A DNA stretch of 7,011 nucleotides from an uncultured Candidatus Saccharibacteria bacterium (GCA_938036845.1 CALHWA010000151.1:1-7011), one strand, 5' to 3'; shown: positions 1 through 5,579, counted from the first letter of the stretch. Numbers and translations are program-made. Notes: generated by a model not told the origin, from the sequence alone.

Positions 1-1
1 T

Positions 2-625
2 CGGCAAATTGCGGCGATTCGCCAGCGTGGGCGCATCCCGTTTCTCGTCGGCGGGACGGGCTTGTATGTCGATGCAGTGTTGTATAAATTTCAATTTCCG
101 ATGGTGAACAAAAAGCTTATGCAGCAGCTACAGGGCTATTCTATAGAAACTTTGCACGAACATTGCCAAAAACACAACATAGAATTACCTAGTAACAAAT
201 ACAACAAAAGGCATGTCATTAATACAATAGTGCGAGAAGGACAACAGTTACAGAGGTCAGCGCATGTTGATAAAAATACATGGGTTGTAGGTATTGCAAC
301 ACCGCGTGATGTCCTGCGTGAGCGTATTGCTGAGCGGACAGAGCAGCTTTTTGCACATGGTGTTGTGCAAGAAGCAACGGACTTAGCAGCCCAATACGGC
401 TGGGACAGTGAAGCAATGACAGGGAATATCTACCCAATTATACATAAATTACAACAGGGCGAGTATACGCTTGAGCAAGCCAAAGCGGCATTTTGCACAG
501 CAGACTGGCGCCTGGCCAAGCGGCAGATGACCTGGCTGCGGCGCAACCCAGACATCATATGGCACAGCCTGGAGGATGCCGAGACGTACCTTGGTGAGGT
601 GCTCGCGCAAGCGCGCCAGATGTGA
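2..625 (+). CDS. miaA: tRNA dimethylallyltransferase, C-terminal 207 residues (5' end outside window)
   Basis: MiaA transfers a dimethylallyl group to N6 of A37 in tRNAs that read codons starting with U. The reading frame is open from base 2, so the P-loop and the start lie upstream of the window. The first visible residues include the family motif LVGGTGLYVDAVLY (about residues 15-28 of the visible part). The C-terminal signature is a basic segment, RLAKRQMTWLRRNPDIIW, matching the family's K-R-Q-x-T-W-F/L-R. Between them the usual insertion domain and the IGYKE segment are shortened or changed: the protein reads GNIYPIIHKLQQGEY where IGYKE-x-YL-x-G is normal. Bases about 100-480 are clearly richer in A+T than the flanks. 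The gene ends in TGA at 623-625, 25 nt before the next start, so the two are probably co-transcribed. The family call is secure; whether activity is normal cannot be seen. Confidence 0.9.
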   Translation, partial: RQIAAIRQRGRIPFLVGGTGLYVDAVLYKFQFPMVNKKLMQQLQGYSIETLHEHCQKHNIELPSNKYNKRHVINTIVREGQQLQRSAHVDKNTWVVGIATPRDVLRERIAERTEQLFAHGVVQEATDLAAQYGWDSEAMTGNIYPIIHKLQQGEYTLEQAKAAFCTADWRLAKRQMTWLRRNPDIIWHSLEDAETYLGEVLAQARQM

Positions 626-650
626 TACCATAAATCTAGTTGGTGACCGT

Positions 651-1262
651 ATGATAGATGCACTGTTTGGATCAAAAACTCGTGTGAAGTTGCTCCACCT
701 TTTCTTGAATAATCCAGGAAAGGCATTTTATGTGCGCGAGATTACGCGGTTGATTAATGAGCAAATTAATTCGGTGCGCCGCGAGCTGCTCAATATGCTG
801 GAGGTGGGGATCATTACGAGCGACAGCGTAGATAACAAATTGTACTACGAAGTAAACCAGCAGTACGAATATTATCCACCACTGCGCGTCATCTTTGCCG
901 ACCAAAAAATTGCTCCAGCCAAGAACAAGTCGGGTTACCGGCCTGCTTGGCAAGATGCGATTATGCAGTTGCCACGCTTGCGTGTGGCGATTGCGGCAGG
1001 GGCGTTGGTGAAAGGATCAGCCAGTACGATCGATCTGCTGCTCGTGGGTAACCTCTCGGCCGCCAAGGTGCGCAGCGTGGTGGCGGTTATCGAGCGGCAG
1101 GAGGGGCGCGAGCTGACGTATAGCATCCTGAGCTACGACGAGTTCTATTACCGGCTGAGCGTGCGCGATCGCTTCATTACCACCATCCTGACCAACAAGC
1201 ATACCGTATTGGTAGACGTTGATAATATATTAAAAGAAGACGAAGGAGAGAATCATGCTTGA
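651..1262 (+). CDS. Winged-helix protein with a degenerate nucleotidyltransferase-like domain
   Basis: A 203-residue protein of CPR type. Residues 1-75 look like a winged helix-turn-helix domain: MIDALFGSKTRVKLL is a typical first helix, VREITRLINEQINSVRRELL the HTH, and LYYEVN the wing. Residues about 110-190 resemble the minimal nucleotidyltransferase fold (GALVKGSASTIDLLLVG, then a REL-TYSILSYDEF-YRL-RD-F segment). The usual S-D-I-D metal-binding pair is reduced to S-T-I-D (D128 only), so catalysis looks unlikely, and a DNA-binding or regulatory role is inferred. I chose the ATG at 651 because GGTGA lies just upstream (642-646), the protein then begins at the family's usual start, and the longer frame from 576 overlaps miaA. 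Its last 8 bases overlap the next gene (1255-1262), indicating translational coupling. The target is unknown. Confidence 0.75.
   Translation: MIDALFGSKTRVKLLHLFLNNPGKAFYVREITRLINEQINSVRRELLNMLEVGIITSDSVDNKLYYEVNQQYEYYPPLRVIFADQKIAPAKNKSGYRPAWQDAIMQLPRLRVAIAAGALVKGSASTIDLLLVGNLSAAKVRSVVAVIERQEGRELTYSILSYDEFYYRLSVRDRFITTILTNKHTVLVDVDNILKEDEGENHA
1241..1249 (+). promoter_or_regulatory. Strong ribosome binding site for the MBL-fold gene
   Basis: GAAGGAGAG lies 5 nt before the ATG at 1255. It sits inside the last codons of the winged-helix gene and fixes the start of the overlapping gene. Confidence 0.7.
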
Positions 1263-1890
1263 TATCGAATACAAAGGCGGCAACACCGTCATCATTGCGA
1301 CGAAAAAAACCACGCTGGCGGTCGACCCCAAACTATCGTTGCTCGGCCTGAAGGACGCTAAGACGAAGGACGCAGTAGAGCTTGCGACCGAAGAGCGCTT
1401 TGCGGTGGCTAACCCTGAGGCGCGCCTTATCATTGACCAGCCCGGTGAGTATGAAGTGGGTGACTATACCATCCGCGGCATTGCAGCCACGCGCCACATC
1501 GACACGCCAGAGAGTGAACAGCTCTCTACAGTATATCGCATTGAGTGTGGCGATATTCGCATTGCGGTGATTGGCAACATCGCGCCAGAGCTGACTGACG
1601 CTCAGCTCGAGGCGCTGGGGGTGATCGACATCGTCGTTATTCCGGTGGGTGGCTATGGCTATACGTTGGATGCGACGAGCGCCGCCGCTATTATTCGCAA
1701 GATCGAGCCACGAGTAGTAGTGCCCGTCCACTATGCTGATAGTGCGTTGCAGTACGAAGTACCGCAAGACACCGTGGAGGTCTTTGAGAAGGAGCTTGGT
1801 GCGCCAGTCGAGCAAAAGCCCAAGCTCAAAATCAAAACAGCGAGCAACCTACCCGAAGTGCTGACGGTGTTTGAGCTGGCTCGAAGCTAG
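1255..1890 (+). CDS. MBL-fold protein (UlaG/Lactamase_B_3-like) lacking most metal ligands
   Basis: A 211-residue protein resembling the short Zn-dependent hydrolases of the metallo-beta-lactamase fold. The family layout is visible: an early strand ending in VDP (23-25), PGEYEV (63-68), the second-half strand IRIAVIGN (101-108), LTDAQLEALGVIDIVVIPVGG (113-133) and PRVVVPVHY (152-160). Where active members have T-H-x-H-x-D-H, this one has DAVELATEERFA (39-50) with no histidine. The next ligand motif G-D is G-N (107-108). Of the usual ligands only H159 is obvious. It is therefore probably not a classic two-metal hydrolase and may bind a ligand, nucleic acid or partner. It overlaps the winged-helix gene by 8 nt, so the two likely work together. 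It ends at TAG 1888-1890, followed by a terminator. The fold call is fairly sure; the function is unknown. Confidence 0.75.
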   Translation: MLDIEYKGGNTVIIATKKTTLAVDPKLSLLGLKDAKTKDAVELATEERFAVANPEARLIIDQPGEYEVGDYTIRGIAATRHIDTPESEQLSTVYRIECGDIRIAVIGNIAPELTDAQLEALGVIDIVVIPVGGYGYTLDATSAAAIIRKIEPRVVVPVHYADSALQYEVPQDTVEVFEKELGAPVEQKPKLKIKTASNLPEVLTVFELARS

Positions 1891-1910
1891 GATTAATATA
1901 TAACAAGCAC

Positions 1911-1940
1911 AACCAGCCTCATAGAGAGGCTGGTTTTTTT
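1911..1940 (+). terminator. Intrinsic terminator of the miaA/winged-helix/MBL unit
   Basis: A perfect 10-bp stem, AACCAGCCTC (1911-1920) with GAGGCTGGTT (1926-1935), loop ATAGA, running into T7 (1934-1940). It lies 20 nt after the MBL stop codon. The opposite strand has no matching T-tract, so it acts on + transcripts. Confidence 0.92.
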
Positions 1941-2136
1941 GTGATATATCTCTACTCCGTTTTTCTCCTCGCTGTTTTATCTGGTGGGGTATGAATATTA
2001 GTTGTAGCCAGCACGAGTGTTGGTGGATCGATGGGCAAGATGGGGCCAGTCCCTATAGTTTTCTCAAGAAATGAGTGCGAGACAGTGATGAGGATTGTGA
2101 GATTCATAGTGGAATCATTGTCATAATGTGGTCGAT

Positions 2137-2165
2137 TTGACACAGCGCACTAAATTCGATACACT
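2137..2165 (+). promoter_or_regulatory. Sigma-70-type promoter of the MFS-arsR cassette
   Basis: A perfect -35 box TTGACA (2137-2142), a 17-bp spacer and a -10 box TACACT (2160-2165; 4 of 6 to consensus). The start of transcription would fall near 2172, giving a leader of about 43 nt before the ATG at 2215. The -10 box lies inside the first dyad, so a repressor bound there would block RNA polymerase. Confidence 0.7.
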
Positions 2166-2199
2166 TCGAAATACCACTATTATTTCGATTTATATCGAA
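2155..2199 (+). promoter_or_regulatory. Two 16-bp dyad operators, probable ArsR binding sites
   Basis: Site 1 is TTCGAT-acac-TTCGAA (2155-2170; one mismatch from symmetry). Site 2 is TTCGAT-ttat-ATCGAA (2184-2199; perfect 6-4-6 dyad). Their centres are 29 bp apart, close to three helical turns. Site 1 covers the -10 box, and site 2 lies between the expected transcription start and the ribosome binding site. A possible extra half-site, TCGATTT, occurs at 2132-2138, and TCGATTT recurs in site 2. Assignment to the cassette's own ArsR protein is inferred from position and symmetry. Confidence 0.7.
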
Positions 2200-2200
2200 G

Positions 2201-2205
2201 AAAGG
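2201..2205 (+). promoter_or_regulatory. Ribosome binding site deciding the MFS start
   Basis: AAAGG (2201-2205), within AAAGGA, lies 9 nt before the ATG at 2215. The longer frame from 2128 begins upstream of the promoter's -35 box and would not be in the transcript. Confidence 0.6.
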
Positions 2206-2214
2206 AATGATTTT

Positions 2215-3390
2215 ATGGAACAACAATCAACCACGCCGTGGGGTAAGATTGCGGTGCTAGCGCTAGGAGCCTTTGTTATTGGAGCGGATGGCTTCATGCT
2301 GGCAGCGGTATTGCCACAGGTGGCACAGCAACTGGGGGTGTCGCTGGGGCAGACTGGCTTCTTGGTAACGGTGTTTGCGTGGGTGTATGCACTGGCGGCA
2401 CCACTGTGTGGCATGGTGATGGGACAGCGCAATCGGCGGTCGACCTTGATACTAGCACTAGCGATATTTGCAATTGGTAATGTAGTGGCAGCGCTTGCGT
2501 CGTCATTTGTGTGGATGATGGCAGCTCGAGTGATGGCGGCATGGGGCTCAGCTATGATGATGCCAACGGCAATGGCCTTGGCGACTAGCCTTGCCCCAGT
2601 CAAGCATCGTGGCAAGGCAATCTCCGTCGTTACAACAGGCATGACGATGGCAACGGTGCTCGCTGTACCGCTAGGCTCGGTTATGGGGGAGCGCTATGGC
2701 TACCATATGCTGTTTTGGGCGATGGCAGTGGCTGCGGTGCTGGTGTTGTGTGGCATTGTGCTGGGCATTCGGTCACGTGAGGCACAGCCAGCGCAGCAGG
2801 TACCAACGATTCGCACATTAGTAGCAGGCCTGGCTAATCGTCAGGTTGCATTGACGTTATTGATAACAGTAGTGATATTTGTCGCTGGCACCAGCGTGAT
2901 TTCGTATCTGAGTGCGGTGGTGCAGCAGGCTGGTCTGCATGAGTACTTTAGCTGGATTTTGCTCATCTTTGGTGTGGGCTCACTCCTGGGTGGTGTGCTA
3001 GGCGGCTGGCTGACCGATCGTTTTGCCCACATTTGGCTGGCCCGCTGGGCAATGCTTGTCTTTGCGTTGGCGCTTGCTTTGCTTGGTGTGGCAGCTGGGA
3101 TGTCAGGTGCGCTTGGTCTCGTTGGTGGCAGTGTGTTATTATGGACGGCTAGTGCGTGGATTGCCACGATTGCTCAGCAATACCGCGTCATTGCGCTTGC
3201 TCCAGAACGGGCTCAGCTGAATCTTTCACTCAATTCATCCAGTATTTACATTGGTCAAGGCTTTGGTGGTATGCTAGGTAGTGCGATTATTAGTAGCCAG
3301 CCAGCGCAGGTAATTCCGTTCGTGGCGGCCGGTGTGGTAGTGCTTGCCTTGGCAATGACCAGCAGGTATGAGACAATACAAAGGAAATGA
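2215..3390 (+). CDS. MFS exporter, DHA1 (drug:H+ antiporter / AraJ-like) family
   Basis: A 391-residue, very hydrophobic inner-membrane protein of the usual length for a 12-helix DHA1 carrier. TM1 carries the subfamily pattern G-x-D-x-F-x5-LP (G23-P34). A loop 2-3 motif A variant is present, GMVMGQRNRRSTL (66 onward), where many members have G-x-L-x-D-R-x-G-R-R. A motif B-like segment, ARVMAAWGSAMMMPTAMA, and a motif C-like segment, LAVPLGSVMGERYGYHMLFW, follow. The second half repeats motif A as GGWLTDRF. The central loop (about residues 183-195) is short. It probably exports small toxic molecules or metabolites by proton antiport; the substrate cannot be read from the sequence. The start at 2215 fits the promoter, the ribosome binding site and TM1. 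Its TGA overlaps the ATG of the downstream arsR-type gene (ATGA, 3387-3390), which suggests that the repressor senses this pump's substrate. Confidence 0.88.
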   Translation: MEQQSTTPWGKIAVLALGAFVIGADGFMLAAVLPQVAQQLGVSLGQTGFLVTVFAWVYALAAPLCGMVMGQRNRRSTLILALAIFAIGNVVAALASSFVWMMAARVMAAWGSAMMMPTAMALATSLAPVKHRGKAISVVTTGMTMATVLAVPLGSVMGERYGYHMLFWAMAVAAVLVLCGIVLGIRSREAQPAQQVPTIRTLVAGLANRQVALTLLITVVIFVAGTSVISYLSAVVQQAGLHEYFSWILLIFGVGSLLGGVLGGWLTDRFAHIWLARWAMLVFALALALLGVAAGMSGALGLVGGSVLLWTASAWIATIAQQYRVIALAPERAQLNLSLNSSSIYIGQGFGGMLGSAIISSQPAQVIPFVAAGVVVLALAMTSRYETIQRK

Positions 3391-3692
3391 CATCCCAACA
3401 AAACACCCCAACTGACGCACTCGCACCAGAGCATGTCTTTGCCGCTCTGTCCGATCCGCTGCGGCTGCGGATTGTCCGTCGCTTGGCTGCGGAGGGGCGG
3501 CTGGGCTGCAGCCAGATTGATCATAATCTCTCACTCTCGACTGTCTCGCACCACTGCAAAGTCCTGCGCGAAGCAGGCATTGTCACGAGCGAAGCGGTTG
3601 GCACCCAGCGTGTACTGGTGCTGCGGCCAGAGTTTGCTCGGCAGTTCGCTGGCGTGCTCGCGACAATTGCTGAGTTAGATAAAGCGAAGTAA
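3387..3692 (+). CDS. ArsR/SmtB-family winged-helix repressor
   Basis: A 101-residue protein with the compact ArsR layout: helix VFAALSDPLRLRIVRRLAAEG (17-37), then the HTH with recognition segment LSLSTVSHHCKVLREAGIV (48-66), and a wing (EAVGTQRVLVLRP). The canonical ELCVCDL metal box is replaced by RLGCSQID, so an arsenic/cadmium role is not supported. C41 and H55-H56-C57 could bind a metal or react with an oxidant, but this is speculative, because SHH-KVL is common in non-metal ArsR proteins. Translation is coupled to the MFS gene through ATGA. The AAGGA (3381-3385) sits only 1 nt before the ATG, too close for a normal ribosome binding site. It probably represses its own operon at the dyads near 2155-2199 and is released by a substrate of the pump. 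Confidence 0.88.
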   Translation: MTSQQNTPTDALAPEHVFAALSDPLRLRIVRRLAAEGRLGCSQIDHNLSLSTVSHHCKVLREAGIVTSEAVGTQRVLVLRPEFARQFAGVLATIAELDKAK

Positions 3693-3698
3693 CCACCA

Positions 3699-3725
3699 AA
3701 ATATCCCCGTACACAGGGGATATTT
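3699..3725. terminator. Hairpin between convergent arsR and rpmB, probably a bidirectional terminator
   Basis: A perfect 10-bp stem, AAATATCCCC (3699-3708) with GGGGATATTT (3716-3725), loop GTACACA. The A/T end of the stem supplies a short T-tract on either strand (ATTT on +, TTTT on -). It starts 7 nt after the arsR stop and lies 25 nt beyond the rpmB stop, so it can serve both. The T-tracts are short, so efficiency is uncertain. Confidence 0.7.
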
Positions 3726-3749
3726 ACAGTTATCGTTTGCTCTGGGCGA

Positions 3750-3974
3750 CTACACCGCAGCCTTGGCTTTTGTCTTGGCGCTGGTGAGCAGGCCTTTTTT
3801 CTTGAGGGTACGGATCGCCTTGGTCGAGAGAACCATAGTGACCTTTTGCCCATCTACAACGAAAGTCTTTTTCTGAAGGTTTGGTTTGAAGACTCGCTTG
3901 GTGCGTCGCAATGAGAAGCTCACATTGTTGCCGAATTGCTTACCCTTGCCAGTCAGTTCACATCGTGCTGCCAT
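3750..3974 (-). CDS. rpmB: 50S ribosomal protein L28
   Basis: A 74-residue basic protein of the large ribosomal subunit. It begins MAARCELTGKGKQFGNNVS, followed by RRTKRVFKPNLQKKTF, both hallmarks of L28; the C-terminus is lysine-rich (KKKGLLTSAKTKAKAAV). Only one cysteine (C5) is present, so the four-cysteine zinc form is absent. The ATG at 3974 is chosen because it gives the canonical L28 N-terminus and lies just downstream of a strong promoter; a longer frame from 4058 would start upstream of that promoter. A GTGGA-type weak ribosome binding site precedes the ATG. It is monocistronic, convergent with the ArsR gene and divergent from the M50 gene. Confidence 0.95.
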   Translation of the reverse strand: MAARCELTGKGKQFGNNVSFSLRRTKRVFKPNLQKKTFVVDGQKVTMVLSTKAIRTLKKKGLLTSAKTKAKAAV

Positions 3975-4016
3975 ATTCTTATTCCACTTATAACTTATAT
4001 TATTACAATCTGTATT

Positions 4017-4045
4017 AGTATACGCTGCCAAGGGGGCAATGTCAA
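4017..4045 (-). promoter_or_regulatory. Near-consensus promoter of rpmB
   Basis: On the minus strand a perfect -35 box TTGACA (4045-4040), a 17-bp spacer and a -10 box TATACT (4022-4017; 5 of 6). Transcription would start near 4010, giving a leader of about 36 nt. The -35 box lies within the promoter region of the divergent M50 gene, so the two polymerases may interfere. Confidence 0.82.
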
Positions 4046-4060
4046 GGTGGGTAGGCAATG

Positions 4061-4069
4061 TGGTACAAT
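4061..4069 (+). promoter_or_regulatory. Extended -10 promoter of the M50 gene
   Basis: TGG-TACAAT, an extended -10 (TGn plus TACAAT, 5 of 6) with no good -35 box. Its last base is 6 nt before the A of the ATG at 4076, so transcription would begin at or next to the start codon, implying a leaderless mRNA. Confidence 0.55.
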
Positions 4070-4075
4070 AAAGAA

Positions 4076-4711
4076 ATGCATATTGATATCGCTCACCTCA
4101 TTATCGTCCTTGTCGTTATTCTTATCTCAATGACGCTGCACGAGGCGATGCATGGCTTTATGGCGTACTGGCTGGGCGATGATACGGCTAAGGAGCAGGG
4201 GCGTTTGACGCTCAATCCACTGCATCATATTGATCCATTTTTGACCATCCTTTTGCCACTGAGCTTGGCACTGCTGGGCCTACCAGTGTTTGGTGGGGCT
4301 AAGCCAGTGCCGTACAACCCCGAGCGAGTGCGTGGTGACGAATGGGGCGCAGCGCTGGTGGGGCTCGCTGGACCACTGACAAACTTCGTCATTGCCTTCA
4401 TCTGCTTCGGCCTATATGCGACGATCGCTGGGCCAGCAGTGCAGCCGCTGCTTGCTACGGCGGTGAGTGTGAATCTTGGCTTCTTTGTCTTTAATATGCT
4501 GCCTATCCCGCCGCTCGATGGTTCACGTGTGCTGTATGCTTTGGCACCGGAGTTTGTGCGCCGCGGCATGGAGGTGGTGGAGCAGTACGGCGTGATGCTG
4601 GTCTTTGTATTGGTGCTGGTCGGTAGCTCAGCTATTGGTAATGTGATGATGGCGGCCGTCAGGGGTATCTTGCAGCTTTTCTCGCTGGTGTTTGGCGTGT
4701 CGCTTGGTTAG
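4076..4711 (+). CDS. M50 (site-2 type) membrane metalloprotease, minimal form
   Basis: A 211-residue multi-pass membrane protein. The zinc-binding HEAMH is at residues 22-26 at the end of the first hydrophobic segment. AGPLTNF follows about 80 residues later, and the conserved M50 motif NMLPIPPLDGSRVLYAL supplies the third ligand (D of LDG). GRLTLNPLHHIDP between them is typical of the short bacterial subgroup. No PDZ or CBS domain is present. These enzymes cut peptide bonds within membranes, often in regulated proteolysis of anti-sigma factors or clearance of leftover signal peptides; the substrate here is unknown. I start at the ATG at 4076, because the alternative ATG at 4058 lies upstream of the predicted -10 and has no good ribosome binding site. 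It is followed by a 250-base stretch without genes. Confidence 0.88.
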   Translation: MHIDIAHLIIVLVVILISMTLHEAMHGFMAYWLGDDTAKEQGRLTLNPLHHIDPFLTILLPLSLALLGLPVFGGAKPVPYNPERVRGDEWGAALVGLAGPLTNFVIAFICFGLYATIAGPAVQPLLATAVSVNLGFFVFNMLPIPPLDGSRVLYALAPEFVRRGMEVVEQYGVMLVFVLVLVGSSAIGNVMMAAVRGILQLFSLVFGVSLG

Positions 4712-4928
4712 GAGCAGGAATTGGGCCGTTTACCTGGCTTGGTACAGGGTTTAGATTGTAGGCTAGCTTGGTGGGAGATTGAATGAGGCTGTCTCTCGTA
4801 CAAAGGTGAGTGTCTGTTATGAGCACGAGCAGAGTTTTAAACATCCAATACAAGAGGTGTTAATATTCAGCGGATATTGACATGTTTAGTACTAAAGAAG
4901 AGGGTGTGAGGATCTCAACCTCGCAAAC
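4712..4928. other. Intergenic stretch without a supported gene
   Basis: No credible protein gene or tRNA is seen. A 6-bp hairpin with a 7-nt loop occurs at 4906-4924 (GTGAGG/CCTCGC). A lone TTGACA at 4877-4882 has no -10 box at a proper distance. There is no clear terminator behind the M50 gene. Confidence 0.6.
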
Positions 4929-4958
4929 GTGACGCCGCTTACCATTCTGTGGTATACT
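4929..4958 (+). promoter_or_regulatory. Promoter of the candidate small RNA upstream of rnpB
   Basis: An extended -10, TGG-TATACT (4950-4958), with a -35-like GTGACG (4929-4934; 4 of 6) 18 bp upstream. Predicted transcription start is about 4964-4966, which coincides with the first base of the outer stem of the RNA. Confidence 0.6.
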
Positions 4959-4964
4959 AAGAGT

Positions 4965-5113
4965 GTCCCAGACGAATATCGGGCGTGTATGATTTTCCTA
5001 ACATCATATGATAGGGATTCCAATATTCACCGTACCCGTGGGTATGGATGAGGAAACCCACCTTGCATCATGCAGGGGAATATCAAGCGCCTGGGGTGAG
5101 TCTGGGATTTTTT
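4965..5113 (+). ncRNA. Candidate structured small RNA, about 149 nt, class unknown (6S-like?)
   Basis: The ends pair: TCCCAGAC (4966-4973) with GTCTGGGA (5100-5107), which runs straight into T6 (5108-5113), so the outer stem doubles as terminator. A 6x6 internal loop (4974-4979 / 5094-5099) follows, then a second long-range stem (4980-4986 with 5087-5093, including two G-U pairs). Inside are a hairpin CCTA-a-CAT/ATG-a-TAGG (4997-5015), a stem ATATTC/GAATAT (5023-5028 with 5078-5083), a GTGGGT/ACCCAC hairpin (5038-5043 with 5056-5061) and a TGCA-TCA-TGCA hairpin (5064-5074). The G-U pairs favour the + strand. Size and the closed rod resemble 6S RNA, but I do not recognise its conserved bubble sequence. 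SRP RNA and tmRNA motifs are absent. It lies directly upstream of rnpB and does not encode a protein. Confidence 0.55.
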
Positions 5114-5154
5114 GATGGTTGAGAGTATTGTGCTCACTCGTCATAAATCCCTTA

Positions 5155-5163
5155 TGCTATAAT
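5155..5163 (+). promoter_or_regulatory. Extended -10 promoter of rnpB
   Basis: TGC-TATAAT, a perfect -10 with the TGn extension and no recognisable -35 box. The predicted start (about 5169-5170) coincides with the first paired base of helix P1 of RNase P RNA. Confidence 0.75.
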
Positions 5164-5167
5164 AGGG

Positions 5168-5535
5168 AGGCAGTCTATTAGATGATCGCTTGCTACTTGG
5201 CAAGAGGAAAGTCCGGGCAGCACAGGATACGACAGTCGCTAACGGCGACCGGGGGCAACCCTAGGGAAAGTGCCACAGAAACGATACCGCTCCGCAACAC
5301 CAATACTCGTGCGCAGTAGCGCTCTAGTAGCGGGGTAAGGGTGAAAGGAGTGAGGTAAGAGCTCACAGCGCTGCATGGTGACATGCCGCGGAGGTAAACC
5401 CTGTCGGCTGCAAGGAGATAGCCACGGATGAGTGATCCGCTTGTGGTTATCGCTAACCGCTCGATTTGCAGAGCAATTTGCAAACTAGATAGATGATCAT
5501 CCACGACAGAACCCGGCTTATCGATAGGCTGCTTT
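5168..5535 (+). ncRNA. rnpB: RNase P RNA, bacterial type A
   Basis: This is the catalytic RNA that removes 5' leaders from pre-tRNAs. Conserved regions are plain: GAGGAAAGTCCGGGC (5204-5218), CCACAGAAAC (5273-5282), GGGTGAAAGG and GTAAGAGC with a closing CACAG (about 5339-5368), GGTGACATG (5377-5385), GAGGTAAACCC (5391-5401, the L15 loop whose GGU pairs with the tRNA CCA end) and ACAGAACCCGGCTTAT (5506-5521). Helix P1 is formed by GCAGTCTAT (5170-5178) with ATAGGCTGC (5524-5532) and defines the ends to within a few bases. The length of about 368 nt is usual for type A. It has its own extended -10 promoter and a terminator 16 nt downstream. Open frames on the minus strand across it are not genes. 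Confidence 0.97.
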
Positions 5536-5550
5536 ATGGTATGATGTGTT

Positions 5551-5579
5551 AGCTCCAGCTTTGGAGCTTTGTTATTTTC
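5551..5579 (+). terminator. Intrinsic terminator downstream of rnpB
   Basis: AGCTCCA (5551-5557) pairs with TGGAGCT (5562-5568), loop GCTT, followed by a T-rich tail (TTTGTTATTTTC). The precursor would end a few tens of bases past mature rnpB. Alternatively it is the 5' hairpin of the structured region that follows. Confidence 0.75.

Noticed and set aside
1952..2143. 63-residue open frame on the minus strand between the first terminator and the MFS promoter
   Set aside because: It starts at GTG inside the MFS promoter, has no ribosome binding site, and its composition (T/P-rich, no domain) looks random.
4659..4853. 64-residue minus-strand open frame behind the M50 gene
   Set aside because: It overlaps the end of the M50 gene, has no ribosome binding site and no recognisable features.
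4877..4882. TTGACA resembling a -35 box
   Set aside because: No -10 box lies 16-18 bp downstream; the real start signal for the candidate RNA is at 4950-4958.
4906..4924. Hairpin with 6-bp stem and 7-nt loop, like a tRNA T-arm
   Set aside because: The loop ATCTCAA does not fit the T-loop consensus, and no acceptor, D or anticodon arms can be placed around it.
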